From contig NZ_MZGX01000026.1 in assembly GCF_002051585.1 (NCBI RefSeq), positions 29,114 to 93,113 on the forward strand: a DNA stretch of 64,000 bases, written 5' to 3'. Source of the DNA: Ruminiclostridium hungatei (lineage in GTDB: Bacteria > Bacillota > Clostridia > Acetivibrionales > DSM-1351). Of the stretch, positions 1 to 10,300 are shown piece after piece. The stretch's first letter is position 1, and each line of letters opens with the position of its first letter. Position numbers and translations under genes: made by a program. The notes under the pieces were generated by a model. It was not told the origin of the DNA and made no database searches. It worked only from the letters and a program-made list of their open reading frames with translations.

Positions 1-17
1 ATTATCTTATCAAGAAA

Positions 18-1685
18 TTAAATTTCCATGATTATTGGAAGTATCATCGGCTTGCGCTTTGTCTTTTCATAAATGCAATCCTTCAGGGCTTCACGGATTG
101 CAGTCTTCCTGATGGACCAGTCTCCGTGATTTTTGCCGTCGCACTTGTAGGCGGCTTGCTTGGCTATATCCTTAAGCTGTTCCATAAGATCCTCGGACTC
201 ACGGACATAAACAAACCCTCTCGAGATAATGTCCGGGCCTGCCACAACATTTCCGGTATCACCTTCAATAGTTATTACTACGACTATCAAACCGTCCTGC
301 GAAAGATGCTTTCTGTCCCTCAGAACCACATTGCCCACGTCACCTACACCAAGTCCGTCTACAAGTACCTTTCCGGCTGTGACACTTCCGTTTATCTTTG
401 CTGAATCAGCAGTAAGCTCCAGAACTTTTCCTATATCCAGAATAAATATATCTTCCTTGTTCATACCCATTTTAATCGCCAGGTCGGCATGCTGCCTCAA
501 ATGCCTGTGTTCACCGTGGACAGGCATAAAGAATTTAGGGGTTACCAGGCAGTGTATAAGCTTTATTTCCTCCTGGCAGGCATGGCCTGAAACGTGGGTA
601 TCGGCCAGTGCTTCATATATGACATTTGCTCCCTTTTTAAAGAGCTCGTTTATAACCTTGGATATGAGCTTCTCATTTCCCGGTATTGGTGAAGCTGATA
701 TTATTACAGTATCTCCCGGTACAATTTCCACCTTCTTGTGTTCTGAGAAGGTTATCCTTGTCAAGGCCGACATGGGCTCACCCTGACTGCCGGTGGTAAT
801 AATGACAAGCTTGTCATGGGGAACCTTATCCATGTTTTCCATGTCCACCAGGACACCCTCGGGAACATTCAGATATCCCAGTTCCATTGCAACATTTACC
901 ACGTTAATCATACTTCTGCCGATTACCGTTACTTTTCTTCCAAATTTTACAGCAGCATTGAATATCTGCTGTACACGGTGCACATTTGAAGCAAAGGTCG
1001 CCACAAGTATCCTGCTTCTGCAGTTCATGAATATCTCATTGAAGGTATCCCCCACAGTGCGTTCAGACATTGTATAGCCTTCATTTTCAACATTTGTACT
1101 GTCACACATAAGCAGCAGGACGCCCTTTTTCCCCAGTTCGGCCAATCTTGCCAGATCCATGGGCGCGCCTTCAATAGGTGTGTAATCGATTTTAAAGTCT
1201 CCGGTGTGAATAACAATCCCCACGGGTGTAAACAGTGCCAGGCAAACCGAATCAGCTATGCTGTGGGTTGCCCTGATAAATTCTATTTTAAAAGCTCCCA
1301 GTTCTATTGTCTGTCCCGGCTGAACAGTCTGAAGATGCACCTGATCTGCAAGTCCATGCTCCTCAAGCTTGTATTTTACAAGGCCCAGGGTCAGTTTGGT
1401 CCCGTAGATAGGCACATTCAGCTCTCTCAGTACATATGGTAAAGCCCCGATGTGGTCTTCATGACCGTGGGTAAGCACAATGGCCTTTACCCTTTCCTTA
1501 TTTTTAATCAAATAGCTGACATCAGGTATAACCAGGTCAATACCCAGCATTTCATCCTCTGGAAATGAAAGTCCGCAATCTACAACCACGATATCATCAC
1601 CATATTCAAAAGCGGTAATGTTCTTGCCTATTTCCTGCAAACCACCCAGTGGTATTATCTTTAATTTCTTTTTACTTTTTGACAC
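18..1685 (-). CDS. rnjA: Ribonuclease J (5'-exo/endoribonuclease)
   Basis: Metallo-beta-lactamase/beta-CASP ribonuclease of 555 aa, the usual length for RNase J, which matures and degrades mRNA and rRNA in Firmicutes. The zinc motif HGHEDH is at residues 73-78, with the N-terminal strand KIIPLGG before it. Further on are GDFKIDY, CDSTN, a beta-CASP region with SASPIPGNE, and HVSGHA followed by PVHGEHRH. The start is GTG at 1685 with GGAGG 7 nt upstream. It lies 46 bp after the glycosyltransferase gene and may be co-transcribed with it. Whether it is the J1 or J2 paralogue cannot be decided from this window. Confidence 0.95.
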   Translation of the reverse strand: MSKSKKKLKIIPLGGLQEIGKNITAFEYGDDIVVVDCGLSFPEDEMLGIDLVIPDVSYLIKNKERVKAIVLTHGHEDHIGALPYVLRELNVPIYGTKLTLGLVKYKLEEHGLADQVHLQTVQPGQTIELGAFKIEFIRATHSIADSVCLALFTPVGIVIHTGDFKIDYTPIEGAPMDLARLAELGKKGVLLLMCDSTNVENEGYTMSERTVGDTFNEIFMNCRSRILVATFASNVHRVQQIFNAAVKFGRKVTVIGRSMINVVNVAMELGYLNVPEGVLVDMENMDKVPHDKLVIITTGSQGEPMSALTRITFSEHKKVEIVPGDTVIISASPIPGNEKLISKVINELFKKGANVIYEALADTHVSGHACQEEIKLIHCLVTPKFFMPVHGEHRHLRQHADLAIKMGMNKEDIFILDIGKVLELTADSAKINGSVTAGKVLVDGLGVGDVGNVVLRDRKHLSQDGLIVVVITIEGDTGNVVAGPDIISRGFVYVRESEDLMEQLKDIAKQAAYKCDGKNHGDWSIRKTAIREALKDCIYEKTKRKPMILPIIMEI

Positions 1686-1731
1686 AATTAATCCTCCAAT
1701 TTAAGTGTATAAACTAATCTCATAAAGGGAT

Positions 1732-2916
1732 CTACTCCCCCCGGCTCTTATATTGCGATATAACGCGCACGTATTCCTTCAGCATGGCATCAGTAATACT
1801 ATCCCAATTATAAAGCTCCTGTACTTTTTGAATTGCCTTTGCGCTAATGCTTTCCGATAATACTGTATCCTTCAGCAGCTCTAAAATACTATCAGCCAGC
1901 GAGTTGGAATTTTCACTGAAAAATTTCATTCCATCCTCACGGTGATTTACTATTTCACTTAGCCCTCCAACATCAGAAACAACGACAGGAATGCCTGCAA
2001 CCATCCCTTCCAGTGCAACAATGCCAAAAGGCTCATAGGTGCTGGGAAAAACAGCAATATTGGAACATTTATAGAGTTTTAACAATACCTCCTCACTTAC
2101 AAAGCCGGTAAAATATACTTTATGAAGGATATCCAGCTCACGGCTAAGCTCTATTAGATTATTTAAACACGGTCCTTTGCCCGCAATTACAAACTTAACA
2201 TCATTATAGTTGCATAAAATCTTCGGTATGGCATTTAACAAAACATGTACTCCCTTTTCATTCACTAGTCTTCCCACAAAGAATACTATTTTTTCATTAC
2301 TGGAGGCATAATTTTGTCTGAAAGCAAGGTCTGACGGTATATTGTCAAACTTTTTCAAATTCACTCCGTTTTGGATGATTTTAAGTTTAGCTGCATCAGC
2401 ATTGTATACGGCTAACAATTCCTTATACATATATTCGCTGTTGACAACCAGACTGTCGGATTCCTTTATCAGCCATCTCTCGATACTATTTATTGTTCTC
2501 TGCAAGTCATTATGTATTCCGCAATTTCTTCCATATTCGGTGGCATGTATGGTTGTAATCAGCGGAAGCGAAAAAGTCACCTTTAATACTCTGGAAGCAT
2601 ACGCCACCAGCCAATCATGCCCGTGTATCAAGTCAAAGCCTGTTTTATCCGCAAGCTTCACTGCATATTCCAGCATGGCAAAATTCAACTGCATTACCCA
2701 TTCTACAAAATTGTTTGAAGCATTATTATATACATGTACCCTATGCACTATTACATATTTATCTTTTTCAAATTCCTCGGTTCCCGGTTCCCAACAGGTA
2801 ACAACATGAACCTCGTTGCCATATTTAGCCAGATTCTGAGCTAAATCATAAACTACTCGGGAAATACCTCCAATTATTCTTGGCGGGTATTCCCAAGACA
2901 GCATTAAAATTTTCAT
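1732..2916 (-). CDS. GT4-family glycosyltransferase (glycogen synthase-like)
   Basis: A 394-aa GT-B fold enzyme. The N-terminal Rossmann half starts MKILMLSWEYPPRIIGG, with the GG donor loop. The C-terminal half has FVGRLVNEKGVHVLL and the nucleotide-sugar motif FPSTYEPFGIVALEGM, an EX7E-type pair. The N-terminal WEYPP..GG pattern is common in bacterial and archaeal glycogen/alpha-glucan synthases, so a sugar-nucleotide to glucan transfer is likely; the acceptor is unknown. It is cytoplasmic with no signal peptide. The start is ATG with GAGGAAG just upstream. No other glycogen or cell-wall sugar genes are nearby. Confidence 0.85.
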   Translation of the reverse strand: MKILMLSWEYPPRIIGGISRVVYDLAQNLAKYGNEVHVVTCWEPGTEEFEKDKYVIVHRVHVYNNASNNFVEWVMQLNFAMLEYAVKLADKTGFDLIHGHDWLVAYASRVLKVTFSLPLITTIHATEYGRNCGIHNDLQRTINSIERWLIKESDSLVVNSEYMYKELLAVYNADAAKLKIIQNGVNLKKFDNIPSDLAFRQNYASSNEKIVFFVGRLVNEKGVHVLLNAIPKILCNYNDVKFVIAGKGPCLNNLIELSRELDILHKVYFTGFVSEEVLLKLYKCSNIAVFPSTYEPFGIVALEGMVAGIPVVVSDVGGLSEIVNHREDGMKFFSENSNSLADSILELLKDTVLSESISAKAIQKVQELYNWDSITDAMLKEYVRVISQYKSRGE

Positions 2917-3073
2917 AACACTTCCTCAGTTTTCAGTGAAGAGTAGTTTTAAGAGATTAGGTTTACTGTTATACATAATATTACAATTACATTTTTTATT
3001 CTATCATACTGATATGGCTTTTTCAAAAAAACATTTATTACAATTACTATTCCCCATCAATTTTAATTATGTA

Positions 3074-3102
3074 TTGACACATATTACATTTGAATTTATA
3101 AT
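3074..3102 (+). promoter_or_regulatory. Consensus sigma-A promoter facing an empty interval
   Basis: TTGACA at 3074-3079, a 17-bp spacer and TATAAT at 3097-3102 give two perfect hexamers at ideal spacing. No protein gene follows on this strand. About 60 bp downstream is a hairpin with a T-run, so the expected transcript is roughly 90 nt. Confidence 0.7.
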
Positions 3103-3108
3103 GATACT

Positions 3109-3197
3109 ACTATTAAACATGATCTCTTTTGTTTTACCCGGACGTTAAACAAGAAGACGTACAAAAAGCAGAGGTTTCTACTTCTGCTTTTTGTATT
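3109..3197 (+). ncRNA. Candidate orphan small RNA
   Basis: Predicted from a perfect promoter (3074-3102) and a 12-bp inverted repeat with a T-rich tail (3161-3194). The predicted transcript is about 90 nt, with an unstructured A/U-rich 5' half and a 3' terminator hairpin. It holds only a 9-codon ATG frame (from 3119) without a ribosome-binding site. It sits between the GT4 gene and tRNA-Gln, both on the other strand. No known RNA family is recognised. Confidence 0.4.
3161..3194 (+). terminator. Intrinsic terminator of the candidate small RNA
   Basis: The arms ACAAAAAGCAGA and TCTGCTTTTTGT pair over 12 bp around a 10-nt loop and are followed by TATTTG. The arms end in A- and T-runs, so it could work in both directions and also back up the tRNA terminator. 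Confidence 0.55.
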
Positions 3198-3283
3198 TGT
3201 GTCATAATCTATAACGTCAGCTATTATATTCCACAAATTCAAAAGCATATTCAAGCAACTTCAAGTCCGCATACAGATTGCAT

Positions 3284-3320
3284 AAAAAAAGTATTTCAAT
3301 CTTGGGAATTGAAATACTTT
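3284..3320 (-). terminator. Terminator of tRNA-Gln
   Basis: It lies directly after the encoded CCA of the tRNA. The arms AAAGTATTTCAAT and ATTGAAATACTTT pair over 13 bp around a 7-nt loop and are followed by a run of T on the minus strand. Confidence 0.8.
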
Positions 3321-3394
3321 TGGCTGCGGGTTAAGGATTTGAACCCTAACAAACTGAGCCAGAGTCAGTCGTGCTACCGTTACACAAACCCGCA
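3321..3394 (-). tRNA. tRNA-Gln (anticodon CUG)
   Basis: A 74-nt cloverleaf can be drawn by hand. The acceptor arms are TGCGGGT and ACCCGCA, with discriminator G and an encoded CCA. The D arm is GTG/CAC. The anticodon stem is ACTGA/TCAGT with loop CTCTGGC, giving anticodon CTG. The T arm is TAGGG/CCTTA with loop TTCAAAT. CUG reads CAG glutamine codons. It is a single-gene unit with its own promoter and terminator. Confidence 0.95.
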
Positions 3395-3414
3395 ACGTCT
3401 CTCGGACAAAAAGT

Positions 3415-3443
3415 ATTTTAGCATGCTCAAATACTTATGTCAA
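3415..3443 (-). promoter_or_regulatory. Promoter of tRNA-Gln
   Basis: On the minus strand TTGACA (3443-3438), a 17-bp spacer and TAAAAT (3420-3415) lie about 20 bp before the mature 5' end. This is a strong sigma-A promoter. Confidence 0.8.
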
Positions 3444-3552
3444 TACATTTTAGAAATTATATTTTTTATTTTTGCTTTTTGACTGATTTTACTCTCAATA
3501 CCCTTCAACTATTGTACGGTATACTTCAAGAATACAGCCGTATGAAAGCATA

Positions 3553-6500
3553 TTACAGTCCTGCCAGCTCACCTGTGGCAAAAAGATAGACATAGCGCTC
3601 TGAAACCTTCAGGCCTGTGAGTTTCTCCAGCGCCCTGGAGTAATATTCAAGCTGAAGCCGGTACCGGTCCTTAATTCTTTCGGTGCCGCCGGATTCCACA
3701 TAGTCGGTTTTATAATCCAGAAGGACAAGGTTCCCCTGCTCTTCAAAATAACAATCAATGACACCCTGCAGCAGCACTGTTTCCTCTTGCTCCTCAGGTC
3801 TATCCTGGAATGGCAGCTCCTGATGATTTTCGTAAAGCTCCTTGAAGGAGAGCTCCAGATTGAAGGGAATTTCCCTGTACACAGCATCTGCGGCCAGTAT
3901 CCTCTTGCATATATCCGCGTTTACAAAGGCCATAAGCTTTCTTACATCCACACTTTCGGACTGCTGTTGTGTAATGAGCTCCTTACTGACCAGCATCCTG
4001 AGCTGGCTCTCAATATCCCTGCTTGCAAAGTCCAGGTGCTGCATGACAAAATGCAGCACTGTACCCTTCTCCGCAGCAGACAGACCTTTTTTCTCCTGCA
4101 GGAAAGAAGGCTTGCGTATTCCTGAGAGCTTGCTGAAATCATAGTCCTGTCCCTCATCATTCAAACTGAAATACCTCTTGAGCTCAGTGACCGACAGCTT
4201 TGAAGGTATGCCGGCATATGTGGGAAAGGGGTATTTCCAGGAAAGACGCCGGCTTATCTCAGCACGTGTTTTTTTGTCGGTGTTTTTATCCCGGAGCACA
4301 TCCATAACATTAAATTCATTTTGTTCAAGGCTTCCAGCCTTTTTGACGGAAATCGAATAATCACTGTTTTTAAGATACACACTCCATTTTGAATCACTTG
4401 GTACTTCCGGCGGTTGGGCATCTCTGCCGGTACCCGCTGCAAAACGGAGGTTCAGCGCGTTTTCATGCCTCATGACGGCAGGGCATATCCAGTCCAGGTA
4501 GTTCCTGGCCTTGGCCATTTCGTCAGGCGGAAATTTGACACCGGGAAATTCGGCAGCAGACAGCCATTTGGACGCGGCTTTTTCCAGATTGCCCACAGCA
4601 CCGGTAAGTATGAGTTTTTCCCTTGCCCTGGTCAGCGCAACATAAAGTATGCGCATTTCCTCGGATAAGGTTTCATTCCGGATTTTCTGGGCTATTGCCA
4701 GCTTCGGTACCGACGGATATTTTATTCTTCTCCGGTAATCTACAAAGTCCGGGCCGAAACCCAGCTCCTGGTGCAGTAAAATGCTTTTGTACATATCCTG
4801 GAAATTGAATTTCTTGCCGCAGCCGCTGACAAATACTACAGGAAACTCAAGGCCTTTGCTTTTGTGTATACTCATAAGCCTGACCACATTGTCGTTTTCA
4901 CCCAGTATTTTGGCACTTCCCATATCACCCTTGCCGGTTTTCAGCCTGTCTATGAAATTTATAAAATTAAACAAGCCCTTGTAGCTGGTTTTTTCATATT
5001 GAAGGGCTCGTTCAAAAAGCACCCTGAGATTTGCCTGCTTTCTCTCTCCGTCCTGCATGGCTCCAACAATGCTGAAATATCCGGTGTCGCCGTATAACTG
5101 CCATATAAGCTTATGGGTGGACATGTACATGGACATTGACCTCCACTGCTCCAGCCTTTTCAGGAAGCCCCCGGCTTTCTGGCCTGTTTTGCCGTCAGAC
5201 TCCGCCAGAAGCTTAAGTGCATCAAACAGAGCCGCCTTCCTGTCTGTCAACCTCAGCTCCGCCAGTTCATCCGTACTGAAATTTGCCACGGGGGATCTGA
5301 GCACCGACAGCAGAGGTATGTCCTGGTAAGGATTATCTATTATTTGAAGCAGCGAAAGGAACACCTGTACTTCAGGAGTTTTGAAGAAACCGCTGCCGGT
5401 ATCGGCAAAAACAGGTATGCCGAAAAGGGAAAGTTCCTCACAAAATACCTCTGTCCAGCTTTTAGTGGTTCTCAGAAGTATAACTATATCTCTGAATTGC
5501 AGTTTTCTATATTGATTTTCCTTTTTATCAAAAACACAAAAATACCTGCCTTCACTGTCAGGCTGCATCAGCTCAATTATGCGTCCTGCCACCAGCCTGG
5601 CCTCTTTTTGCAGGTTGTCAAGTATCTCCTCTTCTTCCCCCTCCGCCGGTTCCTCCTCAGCTTCTTCCTGTTCCTCTTCAGGGCTGGAAGAAGCTGCCGT
5701 TTCCAAGAGATGCAGCTCCACAGTCCCTCCCGTTAAAGCTGCCTCTTCCTCCGGTTCCGGGAAAAATGCCCCGGGGTTCAATCTCTCCTGCTGGTCATAC
5801 TCCAGTTCTCCCATGCTCTCGGACATTATCTGCTCGAATATGAAGTTTACACCATCTACCACTTCTTTTCTGCTTCTGAAATTCTTAAACAGCAGAAGCT
5901 TCCTGTACAAGCCTTCAGCCTCACCGGAGTAGCTGTTGTATTTGCCCATGAACAATTCCGGCTTTGCCTGCCTGAATCTGTAGATACTCTGCTTGACATC
6001 CCCGACCATGAAAACATTGGGAGTTCCCCTGTCTTCCCTGGATATCATACCTATGATTATCTCCTGGACAAGATTGCTGTCCTGATATTCATCCACCAGA
6101 ATTTCATCGAACTTGTCCTTATAAGCCATTGCAACAGCAGAAGGGCGGTTATTTCCGGCTTCGTCCGTTTCGGCCAAAAGCTTCAGGCAGAAATGTTCCA
6201 GATCATTAAAATCCACGGCAGCTTTAGAATGCTTCCTGTCAGAGTACTTCCTTGTGAATTCAAGCACAAGGCGGGACAAACATTTAAGCAGCGGATATAC
6301 CTCCTTAAGGTCTGCGGTAATATCCTCGGATTTCTGAAAAAATACTTCCTCCTTCAGATTCTTTACAAAGGCCTTTGTTTCGTCCCTGGTTTGCCTGACC
6401 TGCTCCTGAAGCTGCTTATCCGCATCCTTTCCGGAGCTTGGCAGTCTGATGAATTCAAAATTATTCAGATACAAAAAGATGTCATTCCATTTTGCAGTTG

Positions 6501-7353
6501 CCTGCACCTTGTTGCCGGTCTCCTCCGACATAGCCGGGTCTGCTCCCTTTACCAGCCTCAGCAGCTCCTTGAGCCTGTCCAGTTCCTCCTGGAAAACCCC
6601 AAAATATTTCTCCAGGCCCGAAGCATGCTTTAGTCTTTTACAGGCCCCCGCATATATCTCAATCAGACCTTCCAGGCGCAGGCCGGTTATCTTGAGTACA
6701 ATTTCCCCCCATGAGGTTTCCGAAAAATCCTTGCCCAGGTCCCCGTTAAAATCCTCCGTCCGGTCCGAAAGCCACTTCTCCGGCCAGGGGTAGCTCTGGA
6801 CAAAACCATAAATATTAAGCACCATGTCCTGAAGCTTCTGATCGTCACGGTTGGTGCCATAGGCTTCCAGCAGGTCAAAAAAATCAGAGTTGTTGTCCTG
6901 GTCCTCATAAACTTCTTCAAATAGCTCATTCAAGGTTTCCAGCCTCATTATGGCGGCTTCTGTCTCATCAAGTATTCTGAAATTCGGGTCCAGCTCCAGG
7001 CTTTGAAAATTATTTCTGATCACTTCAAGGCAGAAGGAATGTATGGTAGTAATGGAGGCCTTGTTCAACAATGTCAACTGCCTTTGCAGACTTTTTGAGA
7101 CACTTTTTTCCTCAATGGCCTTTGAAATGGCGGTGCCTATCCTCTCCCTCATCTCAGTTGCGGCGGCGTTGGTGAAGGTTACAACCAGCAGGGCATCTAT
7201 ATCGACAGGCTTATCTTCATTTATGATTTTCCGGATGATTCTTTCCACCAGGACGGCAGTCTTACCGGCGCCTGCAGCGGCTGCAACCAGCAGATTGCAG
7301 TCCTTCTCCATAATGGCAGCCTGCTGTTCCTTTGTCCAAACTGTTTGGGCCAT
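3553..7353 (-). CDS. addA: ATP-dependent helicase/nuclease subunit A (AddA)
   Basis: A 1266-aa UvrD-type helicase fused to a RecB-family nuclease; with AddB it processes double-strand breaks and recognises Chi. Walker A AAAGAGKTAV is near residue 25, Walker B VDEYQDSN near 430, RFRQAKPELF and the helicase motif ALTRAREKL follow, and the C-terminal nuclease core is LLDYKTDYV near 1210. The ATG at 7353 follows GGAGG by 9 nt and is preferred to the in-frame TTG at 7362. The stop of addB lies 43 bp upstream, in the usual addB-addA order. An acidic Glu-rich stretch near residues 570-590 is a disordered linker. Confidence 0.95.
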   Translation of the reverse strand: MAQTVWTKEQQAAIMEKDCNLLVAAAAGAGKTAVLVERIIRKIINEDKPVDIDALLVVTFTNAAATEMRERIGTAISKAIEEKSVSKSLQRQLTLLNKASITTIHSFCLEVIRNNFQSLELDPNFRILDETEAAIMRLETLNELFEEVYEDQDNNSDFFDLLEAYGTNRDDQKLQDMVLNIYGFVQSYPWPEKWLSDRTEDFNGDLGKDFSETSWGEIVLKITGLRLEGLIEIYAGACKRLKHASGLEKYFGVFQEELDRLKELLRLVKGADPAMSEETGNKVQATAKWNDIFLYLNNFEFIRLPSSGKDADKQLQEQVRQTRDETKAFVKNLKEEVFFQKSEDITADLKEVYPLLKCLSRLVLEFTRKYSDRKHSKAAVDFNDLEHFCLKLLAETDEAGNNRPSAVAMAYKDKFDEILVDEYQDSNLVQEIIIGMISREDRGTPNVFMVGDVKQSIYRFRQAKPELFMGKYNSYSGEAEGLYRKLLLFKNFRSRKEVVDGVNFIFEQIMSESMGELEYDQQERLNPGAFFPEPEEEAALTGGTVELHLLETAASSSPEEEQEEAEEEPAEGEEEEILDNLQKEARLVAGRIIELMQPDSEGRYFCVFDKKENQYRKLQFRDIVILLRTTKSWTEVFCEELSLFGIPVFADTGSGFFKTPEVQVFLSLLQIIDNPYQDIPLLSVLRSPVANFSTDELAELRLTDRKAALFDALKLLAESDGKTGQKAGGFLKRLEQWRSMSMYMSTHKLIWQLYGDTGYFSIVGAMQDGERKQANLRVLFERALQYEKTSYKGLFNFINFIDRLKTGKGDMGSAKILGENDNVVRLMSIHKSKGLEFPVVFVSGCGKKFNFQDMYKSILLHQELGFGPDFVDYRRRIKYPSVPKLAIAQKIRNETLSEEMRILYVALTRAREKLILTGAVGNLEKAASKWLSAAEFPGVKFPPDEMAKARNYLDWICPAVMRHENALNLRFAAGTGRDAQPPEVPSDSKWSVYLKNSDYSISVKKAGSLEQNEFNVMDVLRDKNTDKKTRAEISRRLSWKYPFPTYAGIPSKLSVTELKRYFSLNDEGQDYDFSKLSGIRKPSFLQEKKGLSAAEKGTVLHFVMQHLDFASRDIESQLRMLVSKELITQQQSESVDVRKLMAFVNADICKRILAADAVYREIPFNLELSFKELYENHQELPFQDRPEEQEETVLLQGVIDCYFEEQGNLVLLDYKTDYVESGGTERIKDRYRLQLEYYSRALEKLTGLKVSERYVYLFATGELAGL

Positions 7354-7396
7354 TTGCTCCAACCTCCATGTTCTCTATACATTTGTTCCGTATTTG

Positions 7397-10300
7397 TCAC
7401 TGCATTTGTTCCAGCATCTGGTGCATCAGCTTCCAGACCTCCTCCGATTCCCTGTCATGCAGCAATTTGAAACTGTTCTCCTTCTGCGCCGGATCAAACT
7501 GGCAAATTGAAGAATAGCTGCAATACTGGCAGGAGGTCACTTTTCTTTTTCTGTAGGGCTTGATTGCCACATCACCCTTCATGATTTCCGAACATAAATC
7601 CTTAAGCAGCCTTTTTACATACTCCCTTAAAACGGTAAACTGTTCCAGTGTGGCTACTGAGGATTTGCCGAGAACATCCCCCTTGTTTATCCTTGCAGGG
7701 ATAATCATTGAACTGCCGTCAATTTCGTTGTCCATGTGCTTTATCAATTGTACGTCCGCCAGCAGCAGCCCTTTCATCTTGAGCTTTTTCATGATGGCAG
7801 CCTCGATTTCTTCCGGAGTTGCAGTAACCGAGCCCCTGACCAGAGGGTCATCCACCCGGAAGTATAGCATGCCGCCGGGATAGATGCTGTCCTCCGCTTC
7901 CCTGCCGGTATTTTGCCACAGAGCGTCCATATATGTGATTAACTGCATCTGAAGGCCATAATATACGTCACTGAGCCTGAAATCCTTCTGCCCCGACTTG
8001 TAGTCCACAATTCGCAGATAAGTTCCCTCCCTGGTCTTCAACGCGTCCACTCTGTCTATTCTGCCTACAAGGGTGATTTTTTCACCCGAGTCCAATTCTA
8101 CTACTATTGGCGGGAATTTGCCGTTTTCGCTGAAATCAACCTCATAACCAATGGGTTCGAAGCTGCTCCTGCGGATGTGCTCAGCTATAAGCCAGACTGC
8201 TCTTGTAACCACTCTTTTAAGCCTCACTGTCAGGGCTCGGAACCTCTTTGAACCGCCCAGGATGGTATTTTTCATTCCTGATAACAGATTGTCAACAATC
8301 AGGGCCACCTGCTCAGCACACCATTCTTTCTCCAAGGACCGCCAGGATATTTCCCTTTCTTCCACCACTCGGGAAAATTGCTCGATAACCGTATGCATGA
8401 ATGTACCCACATCCGGAGGGCTTAGCTGGTATATCCTGCGCTCCTTTGCCCCCAGACCGTACTGTACATAGTAGGCAAAGGGACAGGAGGTGTATTTTTC
8501 AATTCTTGACACGCTGGAGTATGCATTTGCTCCGTACAGCTCCCGTATTTTTTCCCTGCTTACCGGCAGTGCTGTATTTCTGTATTTAAAGGCTTCTCCC
8601 ATAAGCTCGCACCTCTGCTTCCACTCAGGCCGGTCCCGATACCATTCATATACGGCCTGCCACACCGGGCTTATTTCCATGCCGTTGTTTCTGTCTCTCA
8701 GGGCCAGGACCAACTGATTGAATACCGGCTGCGGTGAGGAAATAAGCCTGACATACTCTTCAGAACCTGCGGGCTTGGCAACATTGCTCTTACAGGTCAC
8801 CTGGGGGAAAAGCTTCCTCACCCTGGATATAATTCCTGAAGGCCTCATGGTTTTTCCCTCATGGTCAGCTATGGGCCAGCTTATCCTCAAATAGTTTTTT
8901 GGTGTGGTCAATGCCCTGTAAATCAGGTTTTGTTCATCAAACACCTGGGTTTTTGTGTCGCTGGCCAGTTCCACCCCATTGTTGTTGAGCACCAGCCTGT
9001 CGGCATCGGACAATATACCTTCACTCATACCCGCAGAAGGGAAAATGCCGTCATTTGTTCCAAGCAGGAACAGAGCCTTGATTTCGTGGCTTTTTGAGTG
9101 CTCCACGCTTCCTACCAGCACCTGATCCAGTGCAACCGGTATGGATGAAATCTTATACTCTGCCAGACCAATTTTCAGGATGTTTGTAAACCTTTCAATT
9201 CCAAGGGTCTCTTCTCCAAGTACTTCAACAACCTGATCGAACACTTCCATAAGGATGTTCCATACCTGCTCATATTCGGAGGCAAGTCTCAGCTCCCCGT
9301 TTTGTTTGAACAATTCAATATAGTTCTCTATTTTATTCTCAATTCCCATTTCAGTGAGGTAGTCGTAAAGGCAGCCGCAAAAATCCGCCGCCCTCTTTCT
9401 TCCCCTGGTTTTCTCCCTGAAACGGCTAAGGGGCTGTACAATCAGCCTTCTTGTTTCATTTATTTCCAAAAGCATTTGCTGGGTTTCACTGCTGCGCTTT
9501 TCCTCCGGCAGCAGTTCAGGAGTCATGTTCCAGTCTCCGTTGTAAGTCCACTTATTCCCCCTTATGCCACACGCCAGAACATAATTTTCTATTTTATCAA
9601 TCTGATTTTTATCAAAATCCATAAGGCCTGATTTTAAATATCTGAAAACCGCCTCGTAGGACCAGTTTTCATTAAAAATATCCAGCATGGACAAAACCAG
9701 TCTGATTAAAGGGTGATTTGTAATTTCTGACTTTGAGTCTATAAAACATGGAATTCCATACTCCTGAAAAATGACCTCCACCAGTTCCTGATATCCTGCC
9801 AGATTTCTGGTGACAACTGCCATATCCCTGTACCTCAGCCCCTTATCACGGCAAAGCCTTATAATGTCACGGGCACACTCTTCAATTTCAGTATATATGT
9901 TTACCGCTTCATACAGTTCAATATCCTCCGTGCTCTTTTCATATGCCGCATATGGATATGCAAAATAGTTATTCTCAAGCAGGGCAAGTTCCCTGCTCTC
10001 CTTGAACCGCGGGAGTACAGGGCTGTTGCAGCATATGGGCGGCAGAACCTTTACCGAATTATCACCTGCTATGGCCGCAAATCTCCTGTAGGTATTTTTA
10101 ACCGAGAAAAAAACATCGGAAATATCTGAAGCCTCATCCTCCAGAATATCGGTGCAAATCGTTATGTAAACCGTACGAGCTTTAACCATCAACCTCGAAA
10201 TGACTAAAAACTCCTGGGGAGTGAAGCCCGAAAAGCCGTCTATCCATATGTCCGCCTGGTCATACATATTTGTAGCGTCCAGCTTTGCCGCCAAAAGGGT

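Noticed and set aside
2342..2809. Long plus-strand frame opposite the GT4 gene
   Set aside because: It is a mirror of the real gene's codon pattern, with no ribosome-binding site and no family; the same holds for other long antisense frames over addA, addB, ppdK and dnaK.
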